64,000 nt of DNA, from NCBI RefSeq assembly GCF_006542275.1, contig NZ_CP041217.1:5458501-5522500 (forward strand), read 5' to 3'. Below, one piece after another: positions 23,265 through 31,292 of the stretch. Position 1 is the first letter of the stretch. Every line of letters starts with the position of its first letter. A model generated the notes under the pieces. The model made no database searches and was not told where the DNA came from. It saw only the letters and a list, made by a program, of their open reading frames with translations. This DNA comes from Saccharibacillus brassicae (lineage in GTDB: Bacteria; Bacillota; Bacilli; Paenibacillales; Paenibacillaceae). Position numbers and translations under genes: made by a program.

Positions 23265-23590
23265 GGCTCGGCCGGCTCTACTTTGATCAGGTTGGCGACG
23301 TCATACATCCCGCCGTGTTTCCGGTCCCAAGGATTTTTGCTTTCCGGCCAGTAGACTTGCGCGCGGCGGCCGCTCTTCGAAAGGCGCTCTACTTTGCCTT
23401 CGCCGAGTCCCTTCCGCGTCCGATGCGTTACCTTGTCGTCTTTCGCTAGGTTTGGATTCAGCTCCGCTATCGCTGCGATCAGCACCGCATTCACTTCGCT
23501 TTTCGTGACGTGCCAAGTGGCGTTCACTCGCTGCGCGACGCGCTCAATGTACTGTGGGTCAATCTGCTTACCTTTCATTGGGAACTTCAT
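23261..23590 (-). CDS. Phage protein with KOW/CarD-like C-terminal domain
   Basis: 109 residues. N-terminal helix-rich part ('YIERVAQRVNATWHVTKSEV') resembles a small HTH; the C-terminal 60 ('GLGEGKVERLSKSGRRAQVY', 'VANLIKVE') match the end of the 21684 protein. Coupled to the nuclease gene by a 4-bp overlap. Confidence 0.65.
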   Translation of the reverse strand: MKFPMKGKQIDPQYIERVAQRVNATWHVTKSEVNAVLIAAIAELNPNLAKDDKVTHRTRKGLGEGKVERLSKSGRRAQVYWPESKNPWDRKHGGMYDVANLIKVEPAEP

Positions 23591-23630
23591 CGCTTCATTC
23601 CTCCGTTCAAAATAGTGTCAGCGGCTCTGC

Positions 23631-23993
23631 TTACTTGACCGCCTGTTTGTCCATGTGCCGCCCGTAGCATCCGCCGCGGCAGTAAACGCCTTCGTTTTCG
23701 ATCACCGGGTCGTCCTCCGCTGTAAGTCGCTTGCAGCAGCGCCGGCCGTCCTCGTTGATCCCCGAGCATTCAAACCACCAGCCGCCCTGCAGGAGCACTG
23801 ATTTCGGCACTCCGCTTCCCTCAATGGCGAATTGATCGTATTTCGGCTGGCGTACAGCGCGGATATCCGTCCATGACCGTCCGTCTTCGTTGTATGCCTC
23901 GCTATGATAGATTGCATCAGAGCGTTTTTCGCCGAATACGATCTCGCCTTTGTCGCCGTAAACCGTATCTACGTAATAAGCTTTATCGTTCAC
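23631..23993 (-). CDS. Cys-rich phage protein with a possible readthrough tail
   Basis: 120 residues. Cys76, Cys86/87, Cys105 and Cys109 make a probable zinc ribbon near the C-terminus. The frame continues beyond the TAA stop for seven codons (Ala-Glu-Pro-Leu-Thr-Leu-Phe) to a second stop at 23607, giving the same LTLF ending as two nearby genes. So the stop may be a recent mutation or be read through. Function unknown. Confidence 0.65.
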   Translation of the reverse strand: MNDKAYYVDTVYGDKGEIVFGEKRSDAIYHSEAYNEDGRSWTDIRAVRQPKYDQFAIEGSGVPKSVLLQGGWWFECSGINEDGRRCCKRLTAEDDPVIENEGVYCRGGCYGRHMDKQAVK

Positions 23994-24009
23994 GATTCAT
24001 TCCCCCCGT

Positions 24010-24798
24010 TCAGAATAGTGTCAGCTGCTCGATCTCTCCGCCCTTCCGCTCCCGCGGCGCCGGCATCGAGGCGATCGCCGCGTCCAACACGGCGAAAGTC
24101 CGGCGGAAATGCCAAGTCGAGGTGAAGTAAAATGGCGTGTACCAAACGTTCGGACCGGTAAGCGCCGCGGCGGTTACCGGTTCCCGTAGGGAATCGCCGA
24201 TCAGCACGTATCCCGGGCAGCCGAGGAATGATAGCTGAATGTAGCACATGAGCCCGGCCGTCTGGTCAATGTCCTGCCCAGCGAAGAGGACGTGCTGTTG
24301 AAAGTTGATTCCGCGGGAGCGGGATTCGTTGGCGAAGGCGATCAGCGTCGCACCTGCGCCGCATGCCGGGTCGTTCACGCTGACGAACCCTTTCTCCGCG
24401 ATCCGCGCCGGCATGTCTACGACCTGCATCTGCGCCATCACCCGGCAGACCGAGTAAGGCGTAAAGAACTGCCCTTTCCAGTGACTACCGAGTTCAAGCC
24501 GCATAAACAGGTCCCCGAGGAAGTCCTGCTCTGGATTCTCCTCGAGCGCCAGGGCGATCGAACCGATCAGCCGCGGGAAGACAGCCTGCTCGCCCGGATC
24601 ATATTTGCCGATCAGGCTCAGGTAGCGATCTTCGCGCACGGCGCGCCGGCGGGCGTCCGTCCGATTCGCGATGGCGACGGCCGTCATCTCGATGAAGTCG
24701 CTCCACACTTGCCAGGCGGAGTGCCGGTATGTGAGCGGCTGGAACAGGTCGATAAAGCGTTTCTGTGCCGGCGCAAGGCCGGTGATCTTATTTGCCAT
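24010..24798 (-). CDS. N6-adenine DNA methyltransferase-like protein
   Basis: 262 residues. Motif X-type 'GQFFTP' (109-114) and SAM motif I 'DPACGAGATL' (143-152) identify the N-6 methylase family. The catalytic NPP(Y/F) motif expected near 200-225 is missing; the region reads 'GPNVWYTPFYF'. It may be inactive, a partner subunit or a divergent enzyme. The C-terminus is 'EIEQLTLF', a perfect beta-clamp binding motif. It lies close to the C5 methyltransferase. Confidence 0.8.
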   Translation of the reverse strand: MANKITGLAPAQKRFIDLFQPLTYRHSAWQVWSDFIEMTAVAIANRTDARRRAVREDRYLSLIGKYDPGEQAVFPRLIGSIALALEENPEQDFLGDLFMRLELGSHWKGQFFTPYSVCRVMAQMQVVDMPARIAEKGFVSVNDPACGAGATLIAFANESRSRGINFQQHVLFAGQDIDQTAGLMCYIQLSFLGCPGYVLIGDSLREPVTAAALTGPNVWYTPFYFTSTWHFRRTFAVLDAAIASMPAPRERKGGEIEQLTLF

Positions 24799-24810
24799 CT
24801 CGGGTCCTCC

Positions 24811-25083
24811 TTAGAATGAAAATACGACTTGTCCATCAGCCGGCGGGCTGCCGGCTACCTGAACGTCTTCTGCGGCATCCGTCGGCGGCGCTGGCTCAGC
24901 CAGCCGAACCCAGCCGTCGTCTACCCAGCAGGCCGGAACCTCGCGGTCGTAAGGCGGCCGCAGCGGCTCGCCGGGGCGGAAGAGATCGGCCACCTGGCGG
25001 GCTGCCGGCGTACCCATCCGCTCCGCCAGCTCCAGCGTGGCGTGGTAGCCTTTTTCGGTCGTGACCCAGTAGGCGCCGCTCAT
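24811..25083 (-). CDS. Hypothetical phage protein with hydrophobic C-terminal tail
   Basis: 90 residues from the ATG at 25083, overlapping the C5 methyltransferase stop (ATGA). Mostly Pro/Ala-rich with 'ACWVDDGWVRLAEPAPPTDA', ending in 'GQVVFSF', a possible but non-canonical clamp-binding peptide. It lies between the two methyltransferase genes. No family recognised. Confidence 0.6.
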   Translation of the reverse strand: MSGAYWVTTEKGYHATLELAERMGTPAARQVADLFRPGEPLRPPYDREVPACWVDDGWVRLAEPAPPTDAAEDVQVAGSPPADGQVVFSF

Positions 25084-26882
25084 AGGCTCCATGCCACCTG
25101 ACCAGCCGCCGGCTTATACCGCTCAAGCGCCAGCGCATTGCCGGCTCCGACGCACATTTCTGGCAGATTCGCCTGGACCAGAGCTTTTGCGAACGGCGGC
25201 GGCACGGCGTTGCCGCAGCGGGCGACCTGCGCGCTCTTGGAATACTTTTTGCCGTCTGCGTCAACGTCGATCGTGTACGTCTCCGGAAAGCCCTGCGCGG
25301 CGAACAGCTCGTGCGGTTCCAGCATCCGCATGCCGATGTCGACGATCTGATAGTCGATGCCTTCGATCGTGACCAAGCCGAAGCGGTCCTTCGTCGTCAC
25401 CGTATGCAGCGGCTCGTCGACCGTCTGACCGTTGTCCGCGCTGCCGTAGTATTTCAGCAGGAACGCCCGCACTTCGCCGACATGCGTTCCGCCGGCCGTG
25501 ATCGTCGGCATCGGCTCCGTAACCGGCTGCCCGTCTGCGCACGTGCCGCGCAGCTTGACCAGATGACTCGTCACGACCGCGCTCTTTCCGCCACCACCGG
25601 CCGTCACGGTGCCGAGCGGCGTGTCCGCGGGGCTGCCAACCGATTCTCCGAAATGCCGGGCGACGTGCGCCGTAACCAGTCCGTACCGGTTCGATGCGTC
25701 AAGTGTCAGGATCGGCCGGTCGAGCGTCTGCCCGCGGGGCGCATTGTCCTTCGTCTCCGTGTGGTACTGGGTCAGAAAGGCCGACACGATACCTATTGCG
25801 TGCGCTGCACCCGCAGGCCGGGCCGCCCCCGCCCCGCTCGTTACCGTATGAAGCGGCTCGTCGACCGCGTGCCCCACGGCGCCGCCGCGGAACTTCGTCA
25901 CATGCGGTACAATCAGAAGATGCTTCGCCTTGGTCGTGATCGTCGTCAGCGGGTCGTCCAGCTCGTACTGCAGCCGGTCCCCGCCGAATCCGGTCTGGCC
26001 GATCCGGGCGATGTACGGCGTCACGATTCCCCAGCCGTTCTTTGCGGTGATCGTTTGGAACGGCTGATCAATCTCCTGCCCTCGAAACTGGTCATATTTG
26101 TGGTTGACCTTGATCACGAATGGCCGCGGATTGTTCACGACGAAGCGGTCGATGCCGCGCGCGATCCGGCGCAGCGTATTCTCGGCTAATTCCTTCTTCC
26201 GGCCGAAGATCGACTTGCAAGGGATCGACCAGTCTATGATCTCTGCTGCCGTCCGCCACGGCTTCCGCTCGCCGCGCAGAACTTCCGGGCTGTTCGGCGC
26301 GGAGTGCGTCGGCTCCGGCCAGACGATCGGGCGGCCGTCCCGCCGGGCGACCAGAAAGAGTCGCTTGCGGATCGTAGGTGCGCCGTAGTCACATGCCCGC
26401 AGCTCGCGCGTCTCGACCTCGTACCCTTGCCGGCGCAGCGCGTTGATGAACGAGTTGAATGTCCGGCCTTTCTGTTTCGGATCAGGGTAGCCGTTTTCAA
26501 GTAGCGGCCCCCACGTTTTGAACTCCTCGACGTTCTCCAGCATGATCACGCGCGGCTTTACCGTTGCCGCCCAGCGGACGGCCACCCATGCCAGCCCACG
26601 GATCGCCTTTTCTACCGGCTTGCCGCCTTTGGCTTTTGAGAAGTGCTTGCAGTCCGGCGATAGCCAGACGAGCCCGACCGGTCGACCGCCGGCCGCGTCC
26701 CGCGGGTCGACGTCCCAGACCGATTCGCAATAATGATCGGTTTCGGGATGGTTCGCCCGGTGCATGGCGATCGCTGCCGGGTCGTGGTTGATGGCTACGT
26801 CTACGCTGCGTCCGGTTGCCAGCTCGATCCCGGTGCTGGCCCCGCCGCCGCCGGCGAAGTTGTCTACGATGATTTCCTGCAT
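25080..26882 (-). CDS. DNA (cytosine-5) methyltransferase with repeated target region
   Basis: 600 residues. Motif I 'FAGGGGASTG' (9-18), catalytic Cys78 in 'LSPDCKHFS', motif VI 'ENVEEF' at 116-121, motif IX-like 'AQGFPETY' (529-536) and motif X 'GNAVPPPF' (557-564) are all present, so the core looks active. The middle (about 270-500) is not a simple target-recognition domain. It holds seven copies of an 'E/D-x-P-x-x-T-I/V-T' unit spaced 32-47 residues. It modifies cytosines, probably to protect phage DNA from host restriction. Confidence 0.9.
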   Translation of the reverse strand: MQEIIVDNFAGGGGASTGIELATGRSVDVAINHDPAAIAMHRANHPETDHYCESVWDVDPRDAAGGRPVGLVWLSPDCKHFSKAKGGKPVEKAIRGLAWVAVRWAATVKPRVIMLENVEEFKTWGPLLENGYPDPKQKGRTFNSFINALRRQGYEVETRELRACDYGAPTIRKRLFLVARRDGRPIVWPEPTHSAPNSPEVLRGERKPWRTAAEIIDWSIPCKSIFGRKKELAENTLRRIARGIDRFVVNNPRPFVIKVNHKYDQFRGQEIDQPFQTITAKNGWGIVTPYIARIGQTGFGGDRLQYELDDPLTTITTKAKHLLIVPHVTKFRGGAVGHAVDEPLHTVTSGAGAARPAGAAHAIGIVSAFLTQYHTETKDNAPRGQTLDRPILTLDASNRYGLVTAHVARHFGESVGSPADTPLGTVTAGGGGKSAVVTSHLVKLRGTCADGQPVTEPMPTITAGGTHVGEVRAFLLKYYGSADNGQTVDEPLHTVTTKDRFGLVTIEGIDYQIVDIGMRMLEPHELFAAQGFPETYTIDVDADGKKYSKSAQVARCGNAVPPPFAKALVQANLPEMCVGAGNALALERYKPAAGQVAWSL

Positions 26883-26892
26883 GATCGTCCCC

Positions 26893-27213
26893 CTATTCTT
26901 CGATCTTCTGGAGGAAGCGAGTCTTAAACGATCCGCTGTACCCTTCCAAAAAAACGATGCCTTCCTGGTATTTGCCCGCGCCGTGGTAAAATTCGTCCGT
27001 TCGGCAGTACCAGGTCTTGCCGGAATGCTCTTCCGCCTCTCCGCATCCGATCATGATAACGGCATCGCCGCGGCGCAGTTGATCCGGCAGTTGTTCATGA
27101 TCGGTGCCGCCGCATTCCACACAACCCGGTTCTTCCAGTTCGTCGCCCGGTACTTCGCACACTTGAAATCTACGACCGCAGTTTTCGCATTTGTATTTGA
27201 TCCAAACTTCCAT
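26893..27213 (-). CDS. Zinc-ribbon phage protein with LEGYSG domain
   Basis: 106 residues from the ATG at 27213 (AAAGGACT upstream); a longer frame lacks a site. Cys9, Cys12, Cys31 and Cys34 form a likely zinc ribbon, with Cys19 nearby. The C-terminal half ('GDAVIMIGCGEAEEHSGKTW', 'VFLEGYSGSFKT') is shared with the 27727 gene. Function unknown. Confidence 0.65.
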   Translation of the reverse strand: MEVWIKYKCENCGRRFQVCEVPGDELEEPGCVECGGTDHEQLPDQLRRGDAVIMIGCGEAEEHSGKTWYCRTDEFYHGAGKYQEGIVFLEGYSGSFKTRFLQKIEE

Positions 27214-27227
27214 GCTGATCAGTCCTT

Positions 27228-27596
27228 TCAAAATAAGGTCAGCTCGTCCGGTTCTTTGGCTGGCTGCCGCTGAGCGTATATTTGCTTCCAGGTCCACCCG
27301 CTTACTAGGAGCCGTCTCTCATTCAGCTCACGTTCAAGCTTTTTGACATCGGAGGCGCACCAGCGTTCTCGTTCTTTGAAGTATTCCAAATCCTTCTCCG
27401 TATACTGGATTTTTTTGCCCTTTAACAACTGCTTCTCGACTTCCGCGATCTGCCTCCGTGAGTTGGCAAGATCCTCCATCGAACTTGCTAAGACTTCCTC
27501 GTACCCGGAAATTTGAAATTCCGCTTGTTCCGGGGTGAGCATGTCTTCCCGCCAGATTTTCGGTTCGATCGTTTCCGACTCGTTTGCAGGCTCCAC
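27228..27596 (-). CDS. Coiled-coil phage protein with clamp-binding-like C-terminus
   Basis: 122 residues from GTG at 27596 with GAGGGGGG upstream. Almost all helical coiled coil ('LANSRRQIAEVEKQLLKGKK'), with a C-terminal 'PDELTLF' resembling the QL(S/D)LF clamp motif. It overlaps the 27488 gene by 109 bp in another frame. Function unknown. Confidence 0.6.
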   Translation of the reverse strand: MEPANESETIEPKIWREDMLTPEQAEFQISGYEEVLASSMEDLANSRRQIAEVEKQLLKGKKIQYTEKDLEYFKERERWCASDVKKLERELNERRLLVSGWTWKQIYAQRQPAKEPDELTLF

Positions 27597-27730
27597 TCGC
27601 GTTCCCCCCTCGGCAGCAGGGACTCGGCGGTCACAAAGACCTCGCCGATCGTCCGGCCGCTATTGTCATGGATGATGTCGTAAGGCACGTCGCTAAAATA
27701 TGGGTCGTCTCGATCGTATTGCGCTGTCAC
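27488..27730 (-). CDS. Small phage protein, overlapping its neighbour
   Basis: 80 residues, GTG start overlapping the stop of the 27727 gene (GTGA). The first 45 residues ('YDRDDPYFSDVPYDIIHDNS') look like an ordinary protein; the rest is highly basic and lies in the overlap with the 27228 gene. Either a real overlapping gene or the remains of a longer one. Confidence 0.5.
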   Translation of the reverse strand: MTAQYDRDDPYFSDVPYDIIHDNSGRTIGEVFVTAESLLPRGEREWSLQTSRKRSNRKSGGKTCSPRNKRNFKFPGTRKS

Positions 27731-27939
27731 ACTCTTGCACGGGCCAGCTTTTCCGTCGAAAATCCACCGCTGTATCCTTCAAGCAAAACGACCTCGGTCC
27801 CGCACAAGTCCCACGGTTCCGAACGCACCGTCCAGATGCGTCCGTCGTGCTTCGGTGCCTCGTAGCAGTTGTGCATGACGACGGTGTCGCCCGGCTGCAG
27901 TCCGGATCGATGTGGAGCCGGTTGTTTCTTTTTTGCCAT
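27727..27939 (-). CDS. Small phage protein with LEGYSG domain
   Basis: 70 residues, GGAGGGAT upstream. 'GDTVVMHNCYEAPKHDGRIW' and 'VVLLEGYSGGFST' match the second half of the 26893 protein, so this is the same small beta domain without the zinc ribbon. Function unknown. Confidence 0.65.
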   Translation of the reverse strand: MAKKKQPAPHRSGLQPGDTVVMHNCYEAPKHDGRIWTVRSEPWDLCGTEVVLLEGYSGGFSTEKLARARV

Positions 27940-27972
27940 TGCAGATCCCTCCAGAATAGTTTTTGGAATAAT

Positions 27973-28188
27973 TTATTCGGATTTTGCCAACGCCTGCGCC
28001 CGGATCTGGTTCAACTGCTGCCCAAGCGCTTGGAGAACCTTACCGACCGGACACTCCTGATTGCAGTAGCCGTCGATCGTCGCGAACTTGGACTGGTACA
28101 TGCGCTGCATTTCCCGCCGCTTTTCGCAGACCGCGCACTCGCGGTCCAGAATGTCGCTGATTTCGAAGACGACTTCGAGCCGGCTCAT
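27973..28188 (-). CDS. Zinc-finger phage protein (zf-C2HCIx2C type)
   Basis: 71 residues. Cys18-x2-Cys21 and Cys42-x3-Cys46 with 'CPVGKVLQALGQQL' at the end match a small family of Bacillales and phage zinc-finger proteins. Overlaps the upstream gene (ATGA). Probably binds nucleic acid. Confidence 0.75.
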   Translation of the reverse strand: MSRLEVVFEISDILDRECAVCEKRREMQRMYQSKFATIDGYCNQECPVGKVLQALGQQLNQIRAQALAKSE

Positions 28189-28469
28189 TCCCGATCAGCT
28201 ACTTGCAGCAGCGCCGGCCGCGGGCAGTAGTAATCAACTTTCACCGATCGCCCGCCGCGCGGAACGGCAATAAGGTATCGAACGTACGACGTCGTGCTGA
28301 TCAGCTTGTCGAATTTGATCTGCGCGGAGCTATACGGCTTGGTCAGGTAATCGATCGGGGATTCACCGACGGGCACAACCGCATGCACCGTGCCGACCTT
28401 CTCTTTCGTGCTTCCTTGGCTCTGGCTGGTCCAGCGGACGGCCGCACCTGCTTCGAATTTTGGAGTCAT
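28185..28469 (-). CDS. Hypothetical phage protein
   Basis: 94 residues from the ATG at 28469, which has GAAAGGAAGG upstream; an upstream in-frame extension is Arg-rich and unlikely. Contains 'AGAAVRWTSQSQGSTKEKVG', which suggests a small beta-barrel. Function unknown. Confidence 0.6.
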   Translation of the reverse strand: MTPKFEAGAAVRWTSQSQGSTKEKVGTVHAVVPVGESPIDYLTKPYSSAQIKFDKLISTTSYVRYLIAVPRGGRSVKVDYYCPRPALLQVADRE

Positions 28470-28483
28470 ATCTATCCTTCCTT

Positions 28484-28759
28484 TCAGGCTCCCAGCGCGC
28501 CGAGTATTCCGCCGGGCCGGGGGTTGATATTTCCGAGCTTTGCTTGATCCATCACCAGCAATACGACCTCGTCCGGATCGCGGTCGAAATGTTCCGCGAT
28601 CTGCCGGATCGTCAAGCCGGATCGCCACATCTCCAGGAACCGCTGCACCTGCTTGTCGGTCCAGGCGAAGTCGTAGTCCTCGCAGGCAATATGGATCTCG
28701 CTAATGTCCGCCGCGCTCCAGAGCGGGCGCGGCCAGTCAGCGCTGCGCTTTGGGCTCAT
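28484..28759 (-). CDS. Small helix-turn-helix phage protein
   Basis: 91 residues with GGAGGCGG upstream. Residues about 45-70 ('MWRSGLTIRQIAEHFDRDPD') form a clear HTH, and the C-terminus is Gly/Pro-rich. A DNA-binding regulator or accessory protein. Confidence 0.65.
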   Translation of the reverse strand: MSPKRSADWPRPLWSAADISEIHIACEDYDFAWTDKQVQRFLEMWRSGLTIRQIAEHFDRDPDEVVLLVMDQAKLGNINPRPGGILGALGA

Positions 28760-29084
28760 GGCTACCGCCTCCCAGCCGCATCAGCTCCGCCGCGAGCGCG
28801 CTCCGTCTACCGGCGGCGTCGGCCCAGCGATTATTTTGCCGGCGGCGCCAGATGGCATCCGTCCAGCGCGGCGGCCGCGCCCATGCCTCGGCGATCTTCG
28901 CCAGCCGGCGGTCAGCCGCGCAGAGCTTCCGGCCCAGCCGGTTGATCTGCCGTTCTCGCTTTTGCTCCATACGCCGCTCTTTGGCCGCCCGGTCGGCGAG
29001 CCGGCTCGCGCTCAACGCTGCGCTCTTGGCGCGCTTGGTGAGGCGTGCGGCTTCGGTCATTTCGTTTCCGTAGGTCTTGGACAT
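28737..29084 (-). CDS. Basic Ala/Arg-rich phage protein
   Basis: 115 residues, CAAGGAGG upstream. Rich in Ala, Arg and Lys and mostly helical; overlaps the 28484 gene by 23 bp. No family recognised. Confidence 0.6.
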   Translation of the reverse strand: MSKTYGNEMTEAARLTKRAKSAALSASRLADRAAKERRMEQKRERQINRLGRKLCAADRRLAKIAEAWARPPRWTDAIWRRRQNNRWADAAGRRSALAAELMRLGGGSHEPKAQR

Positions 29085-29662
29085 GATTCTGCCTCCTTGA
29101 TCAGTTCTTGTTCTGCAAGCGCCAGATCCGCTCGCAATTCATCGCGCAAGATCCTCCTCCGGTTGATCCGCTCTGCCATATCGTTACGCTGATTTAGGTA
29201 GGCCCAATGTTTGGGGAGCTCGTCGGAATCACGAAGAATCTGATTCAATTCGCGCTGAGCGAAGCTCAAGTCCTCTCGCAATCTGCGCACGCGTCGCTCG
29301 CTCTCCGTCTCCCCGATCGTCCGCCCGGCGGCGATCAGCACCCGGACATACATCGTCGTTTCTGATCGGCTCAAGCAGGTCGGGTCCAGCTCGTCCGGGT
29401 GTCGGCCGTAGACCGGCTTGAAGCAGCGCTCTAATTTGTTGTATCCGTAATGCACGTAAGCGATCGGCTCTTCGCCCTCAGCCAGCGGGCGGGTGCTCCG
29501 CTGAAGAGCCACGTGATTTCGGCCGAGAAAGACCACGTCTTTCGGTCTCTCTCCAATCCACTCCGCACCGGAGAAGAAATCGGCGTAAAAATATTCGGTC
29601 TGCGGCAGCGCGATCGGCTTGCCGGAGGCGACGGCCTCAGCTCGCGTGAGATTCGTGTTCAT
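29057..29662 (-). CDS. Hypothetical phage protein
   Basis: 201 residues from the ATG at 29662; a longer frame upstream is low-complexity and is a shadow of the neighbouring gene. Contains 'EYFYADFFSGAEWIGERPKD' and 'YVHYGYNKLERCFKPVYGRH', then a coiled-coil end. Its middle part resembles the 29637 gene ('AYGYTSKPNDLYRYIPFYAR'). Function unknown. Confidence 0.6.
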   Translation of the reverse strand: MNTNLTRAEAVASGKPIALPQTEYFYADFFSGAEWIGERPKDVVFLGRNHVALQRSTRPLAEGEEPIAYVHYGYNKLERCFKPVYGRHPDELDPTCLSRSETTMYVRVLIAAGRTIGETESERRVRRLREDLSFAQRELNQILRDSDELPKHWAYLNQRNDMAERINRRRILRDELRADLALAEQELIKEAESCPRPTETK

Positions 29663-29975
29663 GGCTGATGATCCTTTCCAGCTGGCGCAGGTATTCGGCG
29701 TCCAGCGCTTCGTAGTCGAGCATGCCCGGGTACCGGGCGTAGAAGGGAATGTAGCGGTAGAGATCGTTCGGTTTCGAGGTGTATCCGTAGGCTGCCGGCA
29801 GTTCGCCCGGTTCGACCGGGCAACCGTATTCCGCGCAGCGCGACTTCGGCAGCAGCAGGCAGTTCTCCGGCCGCTTCCCCTTCCACTCGCCGTGGCTGTG
29901 ATCGCCGGGGACCAGGACGGGCTTACGGGTTGCCAAGACTTCCTCGCGGTCGAGCCAGCCTTTTGCATTGGGCAT
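29637..29975 (-). CDS. Hypothetical phage protein
   Basis: 112 residues from the ATG at 29975 (GAAGGAGC upstream). Shares a pattern with the 29057 protein (Y-G-Y-x-x-x ... F/Y-P-x-Y/F) so the two are probably related by duplication. Function unknown. Confidence 0.6.
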   Translation of the reverse strand: MPNAKGWLDREEVLATRKPVLVPGDHSHGEWKGKRPENCLLLPKSRCAEYGCPVEPGELPAAYGYTSKPNDLYRYIPFYARYPGMLDYEALDAEYLRQLERIISHEHESHAS

Positions 29976-30048
29976 GCAGATCGCTCCTTCGGTGAGTGGA
30001 ATGGGGAGCGGCCGGAGCCGCTCGGTTTGCATGAGGTGAGATGGGGAT

Positions 30049-30762
30049 TTACGCGATGATGAACACTTGCTTGGCTTCGATTTGCTGGGACAGTTCTGTT
30101 TCCAGGTATTCTTTGATCGAGGCGATCGCTTGCAACTTCCAAGCGCCGCCGTCGGCTTCGAAGAGGGCAGCCTGCGGGCCTTTACGCATCCGGAAGACGA
30201 ATTGGCACTCCGGTTGCGAAATCTCGATGAAGGTACGGAACGGCTTGAGTCTGACCGGGTTCGGAACCTTAACCTGCTCGACGACTCGTACACCGGCCGA
30301 TGCCGTCACCTGCTGGCTTACACCGTCGTCGCCGAAATTCAAAACTTCTTCTTCCCGGACATTGCCGACAACTTGGAGGACTTTCGAGCGATCTTCGTTT
30401 TCGACGAAGCAGGATTGGAGCAGGATATTAAAGTTCTCGACCCCTTGGAAAGACTCGAATGGGATGTTCGGCAGAAGCGCCTCGGCGCGGATCAGCACGT
30501 CCCGCTGTTTGTCGGCGTTGAACGTACTGAGCACGCTCACTTTCGATGGGCTTTCGATTTGGATCAAGACCGGAGGCTGCTCGTCGAAGTTATCGATCAG
30601 GTAGGTGACCAAGCCGGACAGCTTATGGATGGTGAGCGGCCGCGGCTGCGCAACGGGAACGAGACTGAGTGGATTCGTCGACCACGTTTGTCCGTTGACT
30701 TCGAGGATTTCGTTCGGCTGCAGTTCGACCAGATATTTCAATGCTTCTTTTTCGATTGGCAT
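30049..30762 (-). CDS. Conserved phage protein (possibly DUF2303/YfdQ-like)
   Basis: 237 residues with GGAGTG upstream. 'EILEVNGQTWSTNPLSLVPV' and 'FRTFIEISQPECQFVFRMRK' recall a family found near phage recombination and replication genes, but the family name is tentative. It lies between RecU-side genes and the small accessory block. Confidence 0.65.
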   Translation of the reverse strand: MPIEKEALKYLVELQPNEILEVNGQTWSTNPLSLVPVAQPRPLTIHKLSGLVTYLIDNFDEQPPVLIQIESPSKVSVLSTFNADKQRDVLIRAEALLPNIPFESFQGVENFNILLQSCFVENEDRSKVLQVVGNVREEEVLNFGDDGVSQQVTASAGVRVVEQVKVPNPVRLKPFRTFIEISQPECQFVFRMRKGPQAALFEADGGAWKLQAIASIKEYLETELSQQIEAKQVFIIA

Positions 30763-30794
30763 GAGATTTCACTCCGTTTTCTTTTTGGTTTGGA

Positions 30795-31199
30795 TTAGCT
30801 GAACTTGACTACGTTGCCTTTTTTCTCTGCTTCGCCGGCTTCCGGCTGGATCTCTTCTCCAACGTCGGAGCGGTGTCGGCCGTCGTTGTCCATGTACGTC
30901 TGACCGGGCTCTCCGCTCAGCAGCTCTTTGCCGACCACCTTGCCTGCGCCGTCCGTACCGATCATGATCGTGGCCGGGATTGCATTTGCTGGCGCCAGCG
31001 TCGTCTTTGCGTCGATCGTTACCGCGGCCAGCTCCCGCTTCTCATTCGGGTCGATCGTGATCGTAAGCTGAATTTTCCGTTTCTTCTTCCATGGGGTGTT
31101 CGGGTCAGCCACATTTTCCAGTACGCGTTGCATTTCGAGTTCCAGGCGCTCCGATACCGCGCCGTCCGCCATTCTGGACGGATCGAGCTTTCTTGCCAT
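30795..31199 (-). CDS. Phage protein of the 'replication terminator' group
   Basis: 134 residues from the ATG at 31199 (GAAGGA 6 nt upstream). The pattern 'SERLELEMQRVLENVADPNT', 'RKIQLTITIDPN' and 'KTTLAPANAIPATIMIG' is shared with phage proteins that databases often label replication terminator protein. That name has little experimental support; a role near replication is likely from position. Confidence 0.65.
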   Translation of the reverse strand: MARKLDPSRMADGAVSERLELEMQRVLENVADPNTPWKKKRKIQLTITIDPNEKRELAAVTIDAKTTLAPANAIPATIMIGTDGAGKVVGKELLSGEPGQTYMDNDGRHRSDVGEEIQPEAGEAEKKGNVVKFS

Positions 31200-31292
31200 T
31201 TTCATTCCTTCTTTCTGGATATTTTATTCGAAATAAGATCTTATGTTCCCTTTTTTGGTTGAGGTGGGCCGCGGCCGCTGACCATCCCCGGC

